Below are positions 15,979 through 25,128 of a stretch of 64,000 bases of DNA, in pieces (positions within the stretch are counted from its first letter, which is position 1; each line of letters starts with the position of its first letter). Source of the stretch: Gemmatimonadota bacterium (GTDB lineage Bacteria > Gemmatimonadota > Gemmatimonadetes > Gemmatimonadales > GWC2-71-9); the NCBI GenBank assembly GCA_009692115.1, contig SHZU01000005.1:62001-126000 (forward strand), in the 5' to 3' direction. The notes below the pieces were generated by a model that did not search any database, had not been told where the DNA came from, and saw only the letters and a program-made list of their open reading frames with translations. Made by a program: the position numbers and the translations under genes.

Positions 15979-17688
15979 ATGGATCGTCGATTCGTCTTGG
16001 CCATCGTCTTGATGATGGTCGTCTTGATCGTGCCGCCGCTGTTTCTCAAGAAACCCGTGCGCCCGGTGGCCAAACCGTCGGTGACCACAGTCACCCCGGT
16101 TGCCGAATCACCCGTGGCCTCGACGCAGCCGGTGCTGACTCGTCCAAGTCTTGCCCCTTCCGATCCGGGTACGACCGGTTACGCGGAGGACACGGTTGTC
16201 GTCCAATCCGCTTTGTATCAGTACCGGTTTTCGACGCGAGGCGGGCGGCTCGTGGGAGCGGCTCTGAACGACTATCGGTCGATGCGGAAAGACGAAAAGG
16301 GCCAGCGACTCGAGATGTTCGGGCCAGCCAGCCAGTTTCTGTCCCTGTCCTTGCTGGTCGGCCGGGATACGGTGTCGCTGTCGAACCTGCTTTTCCGCCC
16401 CTCCGCCCCGCAACTGGACGTCACGGCTGGGGCCGAGCCGAGCCGACTCACGTTTTCGGCGACGATCGACAGCACGCTGGCGCTCGACTTGACCTACGGG
16501 TTCACTCCCAAGGACTATCGGATCGATGTCCGTGGTTCGGTACGGGGCCTTGGGCCGACCGGCGGCACGTTGCTCATCGGGATGGGCCCCGGGCTTCGCA
16601 ACACCGAATCGGACAGCGTCGAGCACTCACGTGAAGTCGGGGTCGTGACCCGTAATGCCAGTTCCGAGCTGACCCACTTCGCGAAACTGAAGCCCGGCGA
16701 GCCCACCCTGTTAAATGGACCGTTCCATTGGGTCGCGCTCAAGTCCAAATACTTCGTGACGGGCGTCCTCGCGTCTGACACCGGCCGGGCGCCGCCGGGA
16801 CGGCTGGGCGGCGTGTCGGCGTTGACGAACGATCGGACCCATGGGACGCCGGAATGGGCCGATGTCTCGACCAGTGTCGGCATCGGGCCGAACGGCGATA
16901 TCGGTTTTTCGCTGTATGTCGGACCGATGGAATACCCCAGGCTCCAAGCCCTCGGTCATGGCTTTGACGACGTCAACCCCTATGGCTGGGCCTGGCTTCG
17001 GCCGGTGATCCGACCGGTGGCTGTTGGAGCTCGGTGGCTTTTGGTCTGGCTCCACGAGAAAATTGGCTTGGCGTACGGATTGGCCCTGGTGGTGTTCGGG
17101 GTCGGCATCCGATTGGTACTCTGGCCGCTCAACCAGCGCGCCATGCGGGCCAGTATGGCGATGCAGGCCATTCAGCCGGTCCTGAAAGAGATTCAAGACA
17201 AGCACCAGAAGGATCCGCAACGCCTTCAGCAGGAAATGTTCAAGGTCTACAAGGAAAACAACGTCAACCCGTTCAGCGGTTGTTGGCCGGTGTTACTTCC
17301 GTGGCCGATCCTGATCGCGCTGTTCTTCGTGTTCCAGAACTCGATCGAGCTTCGGGGCCAAGCGTTCCTGTGGGTCCCGGATCTATCGCGGCCGGACCCC
17401 CTTTACATCATCCCGGTTCTGATGGCGGTGTCGATGTTCGGCGTCACCAAGATCGGCCAAATGGGAATGCCGGTAAATCCCCAGATGAAGATGATGCTGT
17501 ACTTCATGCCGATCATGATGTTGGTGTTGTTTTTGAATTTCGCATCAGGGCTCAACCTGTACTATGCGGTTCAGAACCTGGCCAGCATTCCCCAGCAATG
17601 GCTGGTGGCGCAAGAACGGGTGCGACGGTTGCCGCCGACTCCGCCGGCAACGCCGTCCGTTCAGGCCAAGGGTATGTCCAAGCGCTGA
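15979..17688 (+). CDS. yidC: Membrane protein insertase YidC
   Basis: A 569-residue inner-membrane insertase that works alone or with SecYEG. The N-terminal membrane anchor (FVLAIVLMMVVLIVPPLFL) is followed by a Pro/Val/Thr linker and the large periplasmic beta domain (about residues 70-330). The five-helix insertase core begins near WLLVWLHEKIGLAYGLALV and contains NQRAMRASMAMQAIQPVLKE, the conserved cytoplasmic helical hairpin, and later FMPIMMLVLFLNFASGLNLY. Length is normal for the Gram-negative form. It lies 24 bases after yidD. Confidence 0.97.
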   Translation: MDRRFVLAIVLMMVVLIVPPLFLKKPVRPVAKPSVTTVTPVAESPVASTQPVLTRPSLAPSDPGTTGYAEDTVVVQSALYQYRFSTRGGRLVGAALNDYRSMRKDEKGQRLEMFGPASQFLSLSLLVGRDTVSLSNLLFRPSAPQLDVTAGAEPSRLTFSATIDSTLALDLTYGFTPKDYRIDVRGSVRGLGPTGGTLLIGMGPGLRNTESDSVEHSREVGVVTRNASSELTHFAKLKPGEPTLLNGPFHWVALKSKYFVTGVLASDTGRAPPGRLGGVSALTNDRTHGTPEWADVSTSVGIGPNGDIGFSLYVGPMEYPRLQALGHGFDDVNPYGWAWLRPVIRPVAVGARWLLVWLHEKIGLAYGLALVVFGVGIRLVLWPLNQRAMRASMAMQAIQPVLKEIQDKHQKDPQRLQQEMFKVYKENNVNPFSGCWPVLLPWPILIALFFVFQNSIELRGQAFLWVPDLSRPDPLYIIPVLMAVSMFGVTKIGQMGMPVNPQMKMMLYFMPIMMLVLFLNFASGLNLYYAVQNLASIPQQWLVAQERVRRLPPTPPATPSVQAKGMSKR

Positions 17689-17715
17689 TCCGGCGCAACG
17701 ATCGGTGGTGGTGAT

Positions 17716-19041
17716 GTGCTTTCCGATCTGATTGCGGCGCTGGCCACTCCGCCGGGCCGCTCGGCACTCGCCGTGGTTCGGCTGTCGGGACTCGGGGCCT
17801 TCGACGTGGGGCGTCGGGTTCTTTGTTGGCCAGATGACCGCCTGATTCGGGCCCGGCAGGTCGAACTGGCCACGGCTTATAGCCCGTCGGGCCATCCCGT
17901 CGATCAACTCATGGTCACGTTCTTCCAGGCTCCTGCCAGCTACACCGGTGAAGATCTGGTGGAGTTCAGTTGTCACGGGGGTTTACTGGTCCCGGCCCAA
18001 CTACTCGGCGTCCTGTGCGAAGCCGGGGCCCGCCTTGCCGGTCCCGGGGAATTCACCCGCCGAGCGGTCCTGAACGGCAAAATCGATTTGCTCCAGGCAG
18101 AGGCTGTGGGCGACCTCATCGACGCCACGACCGTCGCGCAGGGTCGCGGCGCCCTGCGGCAGCTTGACGGAGGATTATCCCGCCGCCTCGAGGTCCTTCG
18201 GTACAACCTGACCGACCTCCTGGCCCTCCTCAGCTATGACTTGGACTTTCCAGAGGAAGACGACGGGCCGGTGGAACGAGCCACTGTTCTGGGTGGCTTG
18301 GACGCCGTTGTTGACGCGATTCGGCGCTTGTTGGAGACCGCCCTGATCGGCGAGCGGGTCCGGCGGGGCGCGTTGGTCGTCCTGGCCGGACGTCCGAACG
18401 CCGGCAAATCGTCGCTATTCAATGCGATGCTTGGATCGGAGCGAGCCCTGGTCAACGAAGCCCCCGGCACCACCCGCGACACCATCGAGGCGGACCTCGA
18501 CTTGACCGGCTGGCCGATTCGGCTTGCCGACACGGCCGGCCTCCGACCGTCCGCGGATCGGATTGAGCAGATGGGCATCGAGGTAAGCCGGCGCTACTTG
18601 GCGGCAGCGGACCTGGTGTTGCTCTGCGTCGAGGCGGGTCGTGCCCTCAATGCGGAGGAAGCGGCTCTAGCTGCCGATCCGCGCACGTTGTTGGTTCGAA
18701 CCAAGGCCGACCTTGCCTCGAGCCCGGGGTTGGCAATCTCAGCGAAGAGTCGGGTCGGGTTGGAGAGCCTCAAAACCGCGTTGGTCAGCCGATTGTTCGA
18801 GGGCAGCCAACCGCTTGGTGATTTCGAACCAATGTTGACCCGGGAACGCCACCGAGTGTCGCTGGAAGCTGCGCTCGCCGCGCTCGGGGACGCGAAGCCT
18901 CATCTTGCCCCCACGGGCGACGCGGTTCTAGTCGCCCATCACGTTCGCCGGGCGGTTGCTTCGTTGGATGAACTCATTGGGGCTATTGATGTTGAAGAGG
19001 TACTTGGCCTGATCTTCTCTCGCTTTTGCGTCGGGAAGTAA
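17716..19041 (+). CDS. mnmE: tRNA uridine-5-carboxymethylaminomethyl GTPase MnmE
   Basis: A 441-residue tRNA-modifying GTPase that works with MnmG on U34 of several tRNAs. The N-terminal folate-binding domain runs to about residue 115, then a helical domain. The embedded G domain shows GRPNAGKSSLFNAM (G1), GTTRDTIEADL (G2), DTAGL (G3) and TKAD (G4). The C-terminus ends FCVGK, matching the conserved C-(I/V)-GK tail with the catalytic cysteine. The start codon is GTG. mnmG is not adjacent here. Confidence 0.96.
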   Translation: MLSDLIAALATPPGRSALAVVRLSGLGAFDVGRRVLCWPDDRLIRARQVELATAYSPSGHPVDQLMVTFFQAPASYTGEDLVEFSCHGGLLVPAQLLGVLCEAGARLAGPGEFTRRAVLNGKIDLLQAEAVGDLIDATTVAQGRGALRQLDGGLSRRLEVLRYNLTDLLALLSYDLDFPEEDDGPVERATVLGGLDAVVDAIRRLLETALIGERVRRGALVVLAGRPNAGKSSLFNAMLGSERALVNEAPGTTRDTIEADLDLTGWPIRLADTAGLRPSADRIEQMGIEVSRRYLAAADLVLLCVEAGRALNAEEAALAADPRTLLVRTKADLASSPGLAISAKSRVGLESLKTALVSRLFEGSQPLGDFEPMLTRERHRVSLEAALAALGDAKPHLAPTGDAVLVAHHVRRAVASLDELIGAIDVEEVLGLIFSRFCVGK

Positions 19042-19063
19042 ACCCAAGAGTCGGCAGCGCCAC

Positions 19064-19258
19064 TCAGGGCCGGTTGTGCGATCCGTCGCAGAAGGGCTTC
19101 GACAGACTCCGCCCGCAGGCGCAGAGCTTGACCGTTCCGGGGGCCTTGTTGTTGACCGGAGGCGTCAGGAGGTTGCCCTCAGAATCCCGAATCTCGATCT
19201 GGCCCTGAATTAGGTACGGGCCGTTTGGCCGGACCGCGATGGTGGTGGGGTCGGTCAT
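19064..19258 (-). CDS. CDGSH iron-sulfur domain protein
   Basis: A 64-residue protein with a single CDGSH domain, CACGRSLSKPFCDGSH near the C-terminus, giving the three Cys and one His ligands of a 2Fe-2S cluster. The preceding part (RPNGPYLIQGQIEIRD) matches the companion strand region of bacterial CDGSH proteins. I placed the start at 19258, where GAGG lies five bases upstream and overlaps the stop of the protease gene. Role is unknown: redox or iron-sulfur handling. It is the last gene of the operon. Confidence 0.88.
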   Translation of the reverse strand: MTDPTTIAVRPNGPYLIQGQIEIRDSEGNLLTPPVNNKAPGTVKLCACGRSLSKPFCDGSHNRP

Positions 19259-19265
19259 CTCATCC

Positions 19266-20210
19266 TCAAGCGGTTCGGACGTCACGGGCCGCGTCATCGG
19301 CGGCCTCGAAGGCGGCGGCGGGCATCCGGATAGCAGTCCGCAGGCCGTGCTCGGCTACCATGGCCTCGACCATTCGGTAGCCCAGGTAGTAGCCCGACCG
19401 CTCCGGGAGGACCCGACCCAGGGCCAAGCGGGCGCCCGGTGTCATTCCGCCGGACAGAAAACGCAGCCGGAGACCGATCCCGGAGCGGTCGAGATCATGG
19501 TGAGCGGCCCGTCGGATGAACGACTCGAACTCCCGCATCCGCTGAAACTGCCGTTTCGGATATCCGAAGTAGTCGGAGAGGTCGTGTCCGGGTGCGAGGA
19601 CTCTTGAGGCGTGAACAGCCAAGCCCTCGTTGACGAGGTGCTCCCGGAGCGGTGCCCGGCCCGCGGCCACCCAGTAGTCGTAATACCCGCCGTTGTCGGC
19701 CACTAGTTGCCGGAGACTGCTTTCGCTCGTTGGCGAGGTGTAACGCACCGTGTGGGCCAACTCATGGGCCACCCACAGTGGAATCAATTCCGGCGAGAGG
19801 CCGAGCCCAAAGGTGGTGGGATTGACCTTGCCGGTAAAATGCTCAACGCAGATGAATGCGGCGCCACGACCGTTGACCACGAGCTCACCCGCGTTCGCGG
19901 CGCCGACCCCGACCATGAGATAGACGTCTGTCGGGCGGTCGATGCCGAGGGCATCGGTGGCACGCTCAATCGTTTCCTCGACTTGCTGAGAGATCTTGAC
20001 GGTTTGCAGCAAGGCCTTCAGGTCGGTTCGATCGGCGCGAAGCGTGGTTGCGATGACCTCCGCTGCGTGCGGGCTTTCGAGGTCGAGGACGTAGTTGCCC
20101 CAATAGGCCGACAGGATGGCGCGATGCGACTCCAGATACCGATAGTAGGCGGCTTCCCGATTGGACGAAGCGAGGATGTCGAGAAAATCTGGGAGGAGGT
20201 TGATGAGCAC
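19266..20210 (-). CDS. Putative zinc metalloprotease (DUF2268-like)
   Basis: A 314-residue protein with the zinc-binding motif HELAH (in VAHELAHTVRY, about residue 170) and, downstream, NEGLAVHASRV, which supplies the likely third ligand Glu. This arrangement matches predicted Zn-dependent proteases of the DUF2268 type. No signal peptide or membrane segment is seen, so it is probably cytoplasmic. Its substrate is unknown. It lies between the rhomboid-like gene and the CDGSH gene, in the same operon. Confidence 0.72.
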   Translation of the reverse strand: MLINLLPDFLDILASSNREAAYYRYLESHRAILSAYWGNYVLDLESPHAAEVIATTLRADRTDLKALLQTVKISQQVEETIERATDALGIDRPTDVYLMVGVGAANAGELVVNGRGAAFICVEHFTGKVNPTTFGLGLSPELIPLWVAHELAHTVRYTSPTSESSLRQLVADNGGYYDYWVAAGRAPLREHLVNEGLAVHASRVLAPGHDLSDYFGYPKRQFQRMREFESFIRRAAHHDLDRSGIGLRLRFLSGGMTPGARLALGRVLPERSGYYLGYRMVEAMVAEHGLRTAIRMPAAAFEAADDAARDVRTA

Positions 20211-20260
20211 GGCACAGAATACGGCAGTCGTGTAGTAAAAATCAAGATGGCAAGGCGAAT

Positions 20261-21085
20261 TCAGTGCTGTTCGCGCCGCTTTCGCTCCGATGCGTCGCCC
20301 AAAACCTTCCGCTCCTGGAACGTGAGGCTGTCAATGCCGAGCTGGGCAATCTTGTCGAGGACTTGATTTACCTCCTCTTCCTTCGCCTCATGGCGGCGAT
20401 GATCTGCCGGAGCCGTAGGCTCCCGCTCCGAGGCCGCTTCCCGCATTCGCATGGGTGTGACGACGGGGCGGCGGGCCATCGGGATCGGTCGAGCGGTCGG
20501 CTGGCGGCTCGCCCGGGTCTGAAGGCGAAAGAAGACGTACCCGGCGAGGGCGCCGCCGAGGTGGGCGAGGTGGGCGACGCCACCGGTCCCCGCCAAACCC
20601 ACGGCAATGTCCAGGGCGATCAGGCCACAGAAGAGAGATCCGGCCTTGATCGGGACCGCCCGAATCTCAGCGGCGGGCCACAGGAGCACACAACCAAGAC
20701 CGACGCCGAAGGTGGCCCCGGCCGAGCCGGAAAACGGATCGACACGAACTAAGGCCGCGAGTCCCAGGGCGAGAAGAGCGGCGCCGACCCCACAATAGAG
20801 GTAACTGGCAAGGAACCGGGCCCCGCCGAGCCGACGCTCGACCGGCGACCCGAAAAGGGAAAGGACCAGACTGCTCAGCGCGAGGTGAAAGATGTTGTCG
20901 TGAACGAAGATATAAGTGAGCGCCGTCCACGGCCGGGCGGAGAATCCTTCGGGGTCGAACTGCAGCGCCGCGAAGAACCGGGGAGCGGTGAATACGGTCG
21001 CCAACAACACCCAGACCACCCCGTTGAAAACGATCAATCGGGTGACCCAAGGGGTCAGTCTGGCGGTCCGGCCGTCTTCCTTCAC
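20261..21085 (-). CDS. Rhomboid-family membrane protein, probably catalytically inactive
   Basis: A 274-residue protein with the six-helix rhomboid core (residues 15-190) and a charged cytoplasmic tail (residues 190-274). The second-helix motif is FVHDNIFHLALSS, where active enzymes have H-x-x-x-N; here the Asn is Ser71. The helix-4 motif is GSAGATFG (120-127): the catalytic Ser of GxSG is Ala122. The helix-6 motif AHLGG with His175 is retained. Loss of the nucleophile and oxyanion Asn suggests a pseudoprotease of the iRhom kind. Start is GTG, overlapping ddl by four bases. Confidence 0.85.
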   Translation of the reverse strand: MKEDGRTARLTPWVTRLIVFNGVVWVLLATVFTAPRFFAALQFDPEGFSARPWTALTYIFVHDNIFHLALSSLVLSLFGSPVERRLGGARFLASYLYCGVGAALLALGLAALVRVDPFSGSAGATFGVGLGCVLLWPAAEIRAVPIKAGSLFCGLIALDIAVGLAGTGGVAHLAHLGGALAGYVFFRLQTRASRQPTARPIPMARRPVVTPMRMREAASEREPTAPADHRRHEAKEEEVNQVLDKIAQLGIDSLTFQERKVLGDASERKRREQH

Positions 21086-22098
21086 GATCTAACCTTACCA
21101 CGACCTATCGCGGCGAGGCAAATCCGCTCGCAAAGATCAGGGAAGTCGATTCCGGCGGCCCGGGCCGACTGGGGCATTAGACTGGTTGCCGTCATTCCGG
21201 GCAGGGTGTTCACCTCAAGGCAACTGAGCTCCCCGGCAGGGGTAAGCCGGAAATCGACCCGGCTATAGCCTCCCAATTTCAGGGCCTCGTGAGCGGCCAG
21301 CCCGAACGCCTGGCATTGGGCGACGATCCCTGGGGGCAAGTCGGCCGGAAAAATCTCTTCGGCCATTCCCGGGGTGTATTTGCACTCATAATCGAAGATC
21401 TCGTGCCGAGGGATGATCTCACCAACTGCCAGGGCCTTGCCGTCCAGAATCCCGATGGTCAGCTCTCGGCCTGGCACGAAGGTCTCGAGCATCACCTCGT
21501 CGTCGTACTGAAAGGCGAGGCGGATCGCCTCCCCAAGGTCCGCCGGATTTTTGACGACACTGAGCCCGACCGTAGAGCCCTGTTTACTTGGCTTGACCAC
21601 CAGGGGCCATCCGAGCCGGTCACCAAGGCGCTCCCGGGTCATGGGGGCCATCACCCAATCGGCGGTTGGAATCTGGGCCGATCGGAACAGTTTCTTGGCG
21701 AGGTCCTTGTCCATGGCCAAGCCGCTGCCAAGAGCGCCACTCCCCGTGTATGGAACTCCCATGACATCAAGCACGGCCTGAATGGTCCCGTCCTCGCCCC
21801 GGCCGCCGTGGAGGGCAAGGAACAGCACCTCCGCGTCGCGGACGACCGGAAGCCCGGCCAAGCCTGAGAGGAGGAGGCCCCGCTCGAGATCGGTCAGCTG
21901 CTGGTTGGATGGAGGTGCGACGCCGACCGCGGTGACGAGGAGCTTCGACTCGGCGGCCTCCGGAACGAAGCCGCGAGCGGTATCGACGACCGCCACGACG
22001 TGACCGCGGCTCCGGAGTGCCGCAACGACCTGTGCCGCCGAGGCGACCGCCACGTCGCGTTCGGCGGAAGTGCCACCCGTCAGGACGGTGACTTTCAT
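21082..22098 (-). CDS. ddl: D-alanine--D-alanine ligase
   Basis: A 338-residue ATP-grasp enzyme that makes the D-Ala-D-Ala end of peptidoglycan precursors. The N-terminus MKVTVLTGGTSAERDVAVAS has the conserved GGxSAERxVS motif. Then LALHGGRGEDGTIQAVLD, the ATP-grasp loop VVKPSKQGSTVG, and the metal/substrate region SRVDFRL and LEVNTLPGMTATSL. I prefer ATG 22098 over a GTG at 22110. It overlaps the rhomboid gene by GTGA. Confidence 0.95.
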   Translation of the reverse strand: MKVTVLTGGTSAERDVAVASAAQVVAALRSRGHVVAVVDTARGFVPEAAESKLLVTAVGVAPPSNQQLTDLERGLLLSGLAGLPVVRDAEVLFLALHGGRGEDGTIQAVLDVMGVPYTGSGALGSGLAMDKDLAKKLFRSAQIPTADWVMAPMTRERLGDRLGWPLVVKPSKQGSTVGLSVVKNPADLGEAIRLAFQYDDEVMLETFVPGRELTIGILDGKALAVGEIIPRHEIFDYECKYTPGMAEEIFPADLPPGIVAQCQAFGLAAHEALKLGGYSRVDFRLTPAGELSCLEVNTLPGMTATSLMPQSARAAGIDFPDLCERICLAAIGRGKVRS

Positions 22099-22114
22099 GA
22101 TGCGACGCACTGGT

Positions 22115-22522
22115 TCATCGAGGATTTCCTTGGCGTCCTGGGGCTCGAAAACTGAACGGCTGAAGGAAGAACGTGGCGACCGGCTTGCCGTCCCGAAGGG
22201 CCGGGGCGTACCGAAGTCTCGGGCCGGCCGCCAGGGCGGCCGAATCCAAGGCAGGATACCCGCTCGATTCCTGGACGGTCACTGACTCCGGTTTGACGAG
22301 CCCGGCTGAATCGACCCCAACCCGGAGGATAACCGTGCCCCCGATCCGTTGGGTCAACAGCGCTTCCGGGTAGCCGACGGGCGCGTCGGCGTTGAGCGGG
22401 ATCGGCGGCTCATCGCGACGGCCTGGAACTGGTCGGTTGGCGGGCAGGGTCACGGTCGCCTCGGGCTTGGCATTGCATCCTGTGCCGATCAGGACCGCCA
22501 GCCACATCCAGGACGGAATCAC
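22115..22522 (-). CDS. Small lipoprotein with a TonB C-terminal domain
   Basis: A 135-residue exported protein. The N-terminus MIPSWMWLAVLIGTGC resembles a lipoprotein signal with Cys16. The C-terminal 75 residues form a TonB_C-like fold: YPEALLTQRIGGTVILRVGV, then ESSGYPALDSAALAAG and FFLQPFSF. A full TonB would need an inner-membrane anchor that contacts ExbB-ExbD; a lipid anchor makes energy transduction doubtful, so it may be a periplasmic scaffold. Start overlaps the mutS stop (ATGA). Confidence 0.75.
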   Translation of the reverse strand: MIPSWMWLAVLIGTGCNAKPEATVTLPANRPVPGRRDEPPIPLNADAPVGYPEALLTQRIGGTVILRVGVDSAGLVKPESVTVQESSGYPALDSAALAAGPRLRYAPALRDGKPVATFFLQPFSFRAPGRQGNPR

Positions 22523-25128
22523 CGGCTCGGTCCCGCCCGAAGCTTGAGATCCGCCAGCCGGTTCAAGGCTTCCAGGGGCGTGAGGGCATCGACGTCGATC
22601 TTGGAGATTTCATCGCGGATGGTGTCGACCGGCTGCATTGCCCGTTCCCCGCCGAAGAGCGCCAACTGTCCCACGTCGATGCGGGCAGGTTTCCCGGGAA
22701 CCACGCGGTGTTCGTCTTCGAGGGTCAGGAGGACCTCTTTGGCCCGTCCAACCACCTCGCGAGGCAATCCGGCCAACTGGGCCACGTGAATCCCGTACGA
22801 TCGATCGGTGCCGCCGGGTTCGAGCCGATGCAGAAAGACGACCGTATCGCCGGTTTCCCGCACAGCGACGTTCATGTTCTTGGCGTGAGCCAACCGTTCG
22901 GGCAGTTGCATCAGCTCGTGGTAGTGGGTGGCGAACATGGTCTTGCACCCGATCCGATCATGTAAGTACTCGCTCACGGCCCAGGCGATAGCCACCCCGT
23001 CATAGGTCGAGGTGCCCCGGCCGATTTCGTCGAGGAGCACCAGACTCCTGGCGGTCGCGTTGTGGAGGATCGCACTGGTTTCGCTCATCTCGACCATGAA
23101 CGTCGACTGGCCACGGGATAGATTGTCACTGGCCCCCACGCGGGTAAAGAGCCGGTCAACCAGGCCAATCGATGCGGCGCGAGCGGGGACGAATGACCCG
23201 ATTTGGGCCAGAATGACCACCAGCCCGATCTGGCGGAGGATTGTCGACTTGCCTGCCATGTTGGGTCCGGTGACCAACTGGACCCGACTGGCGGGTTCGA
23301 AACGCACGTCGTTGGGAATGAACGATTCGCGCGGCATCATCCGCTCGATCACGGGGTGCCGGCTCTCGTCAAGTACGATCTCAAAGCCGTCGTGCACCCG
23401 GGGGCGTACGTATCGGTTGAGGACTGCGATCTCCGCCAGGCTGGCCCAGACGTCAAGATGGGCTAAGGTCCTGGCCGTCTTTTGGATTCGGGCAATCGCG
23501 CCGCCCACCTGACCCCGGAGCGTGGCGAACAACTCGGCTTCCCGAGTCGTCATCCGCTCCTCCGCACCGAGAACCTTGGCCTCATACTGCTTGAGCTCAG
23601 GCGTCACGTACCGTTCCGCGGTGGCCAGGGTCTGACGGCGCTCATAATCCGCCGGGACCCGGCTGGCATGGGCGTGGGTCACTTCGATGAAGTACCCGAA
23701 GACTTTGTTGTACCCGATCTTGAGCGACGGAATCCCGGTTCGGTCGCGCTCCCGCTGCTGAATCGAGGCGATGTACTGTTTTCCGCCATCGCGGAGCCCG
23801 CGGGCTTCGTCGAGCTCGGCATCGTAGCCGGCTCGAATTACCCCGCCGTCGGCGAGGTTCATCGGGGGCCGATCCTCCAACGCCGTCGTGAGTACGGCGG
23901 CCACGTCGTCGAGCCGATCCAACTCTTGGGCCAGGCGAGCGAACGGGTGGGTCGGGGAGTCGGCCGGTGTCAGCGACTGAAGCACGGCCGCCACCTTCGG
24001 CAGGCGATGGCAAGAATCCCGGAGGGCGGCCAATTCCCGCGGGTTGGCCCGGCCGGCGGCGGCCCGCCCCGCTAGGCGCTCGAGGTCACGAACCCCGTCG
24101 AGCGCTGCGCGCGCGTCGAAGCGCTCGGTCGACCGCCGGACCGCGGTTTCGACCGCATCAAGCCGATCGTCGATCATTGCCACATCCCGGAGGGGCGAGA
24201 GCACCCACTGGCGTAGCAGCCGGGCCCCCATGGGCGTGACCGTTGCATCGAGCGACTCAAGCAGTGTCGTGCCGCGGGCCCCGATCCGAAGCGGCTCCAC
24301 GAGCTCGAGGTTCCGGCGGGTCATTTCGTCGATCCAGAGAAAGCGCTCCGAGCGCCGAATCGTGGGCCGGAGGAGATGAGAGAGGCCGCTGGGCTGCAAC
24401 TCGGCGAGGTAGCGGAGCAGCGCGCCGGCTGCTCCGACCGCCGCGCCGTCCTCAGGTTCGATACCTAAGCCGTCCAGAGAGGCCAGGGCGAATCGACGGG
24501 TCAATTCTTCGCTCGCCAATTCGGCGTCGAATTCCCACCATTCACGGTTGGTCCGCATGGTCGTGGCTTCGAGGTCAAGCCCGGCTTCCACGACCGACAC
24601 TACCTCGGAGGGGGCCAACCGGCCAATGGCTTCCGCCAGCTGGTGGCGCGGAACGGATTCGAGCACGAACTCGCCGGTCGAGAGATCGGCGGCGGCGAGC
24701 CCGGCCAACGCGCTGGGATTCCGCTTGTCGCCTGGGTGGACGGCAACCAGGAAGTTGTTGCGGCCGCCCGCCAGCCAATCTTCTTCCAAAAGGGCGCCCG
24801 GGGTGACGGTCTCTACGACCTCGCGGCGAACGATGCCTTTGGCTTTTCTCGGGTCTTCGACCTGCTCGCAAATCGCGACCCGGTGACCACTGGTGACCAA
24901 TTGCTTCAGGTACTCAGCCGCTGCCTTGACGGGGACCCCAGCGAGCGGAACGCCGTCGCCCCGGGCGGTCAACGTGATGTTGAGCACCCGCGAGGCCAAC
25001 TCGGCGTCATCAAAGAACATCTCGTAAAAATCGCCCATCCGGAAAAACAAGATCTTATCGCGATGGTGCGATTTGATCTCCTTGTATTGCTTGAGGAGCG
25101 GCGTGTCTTCCGAGTGGGACAGGGTCAC
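22519..25128 (-). CDS. mutS: DNA mismatch repair protein MutS
   Basis: An 869-residue mismatch-recognition ATPase. The N-terminal mismatch-binding motif is ILFFRMGDFYEMFFDDAELA (Phe-x-Glu intact). Connector, lever and clamp domains follow. The ATPase has Walker A GPNMAGKSTILRQIG, the ABC-like signature region SRGQSTFMVEMSE and Walker B LVLLDEIGRGTSTYDG. Length is typical of MutS1. It overlaps the SPOR gene and the TonB-C gene by four bases each. mutL is not in the window. Confidence 0.97.
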   Translation of the reverse strand: MTLSHSEDTPLLKQYKEIKSHHRDKILFFRMGDFYEMFFDDAELASRVLNITLTARGDGVPLAGVPVKAAAEYLKQLVTSGHRVAICEQVEDPRKAKGIVRREVVETVTPGALLEEDWLAGGRNNFLVAVHPGDKRNPSALAGLAAADLSTGEFVLESVPRHQLAEAIGRLAPSEVVSVVEAGLDLEATTMRTNREWWEFDAELASEELTRRFALASLDGLGIEPEDGAAVGAAGALLRYLAELQPSGLSHLLRPTIRRSERFLWIDEMTRRNLELVEPLRIGARGTTLLESLDATVTPMGARLLRQWVLSPLRDVAMIDDRLDAVETAVRRSTERFDARAALDGVRDLERLAGRAAAGRANPRELAALRDSCHRLPKVAAVLQSLTPADSPTHPFARLAQELDRLDDVAAVLTTALEDRPPMNLADGGVIRAGYDAELDEARGLRDGGKQYIASIQQRERDRTGIPSLKIGYNKVFGYFIEVTHAHASRVPADYERRQTLATAERYVTPELKQYEAKVLGAEERMTTREAELFATLRGQVGGAIARIQKTARTLAHLDVWASLAEIAVLNRYVRPRVHDGFEIVLDESRHPVIERMMPRESFIPNDVRFEPASRVQLVTGPNMAGKSTILRQIGLVVILAQIGSFVPARAASIGLVDRLFTRVGASDNLSRGQSTFMVEMSETSAILHNATARSLVLLDEIGRGTSTYDGVAIAWAVSEYLHDRIGCKTMFATHYHELMQLPERLAHAKNMNVAVRETGDTVVFLHRLEPGGTDRSYGIHVAQLAGLPREVVGRAKEVLLTLEDEHRVVPGKPARIDVGQLALFGGERAMQPVDTIRDEISKIDVDALTPLEALNRLADLKLRAGPSR

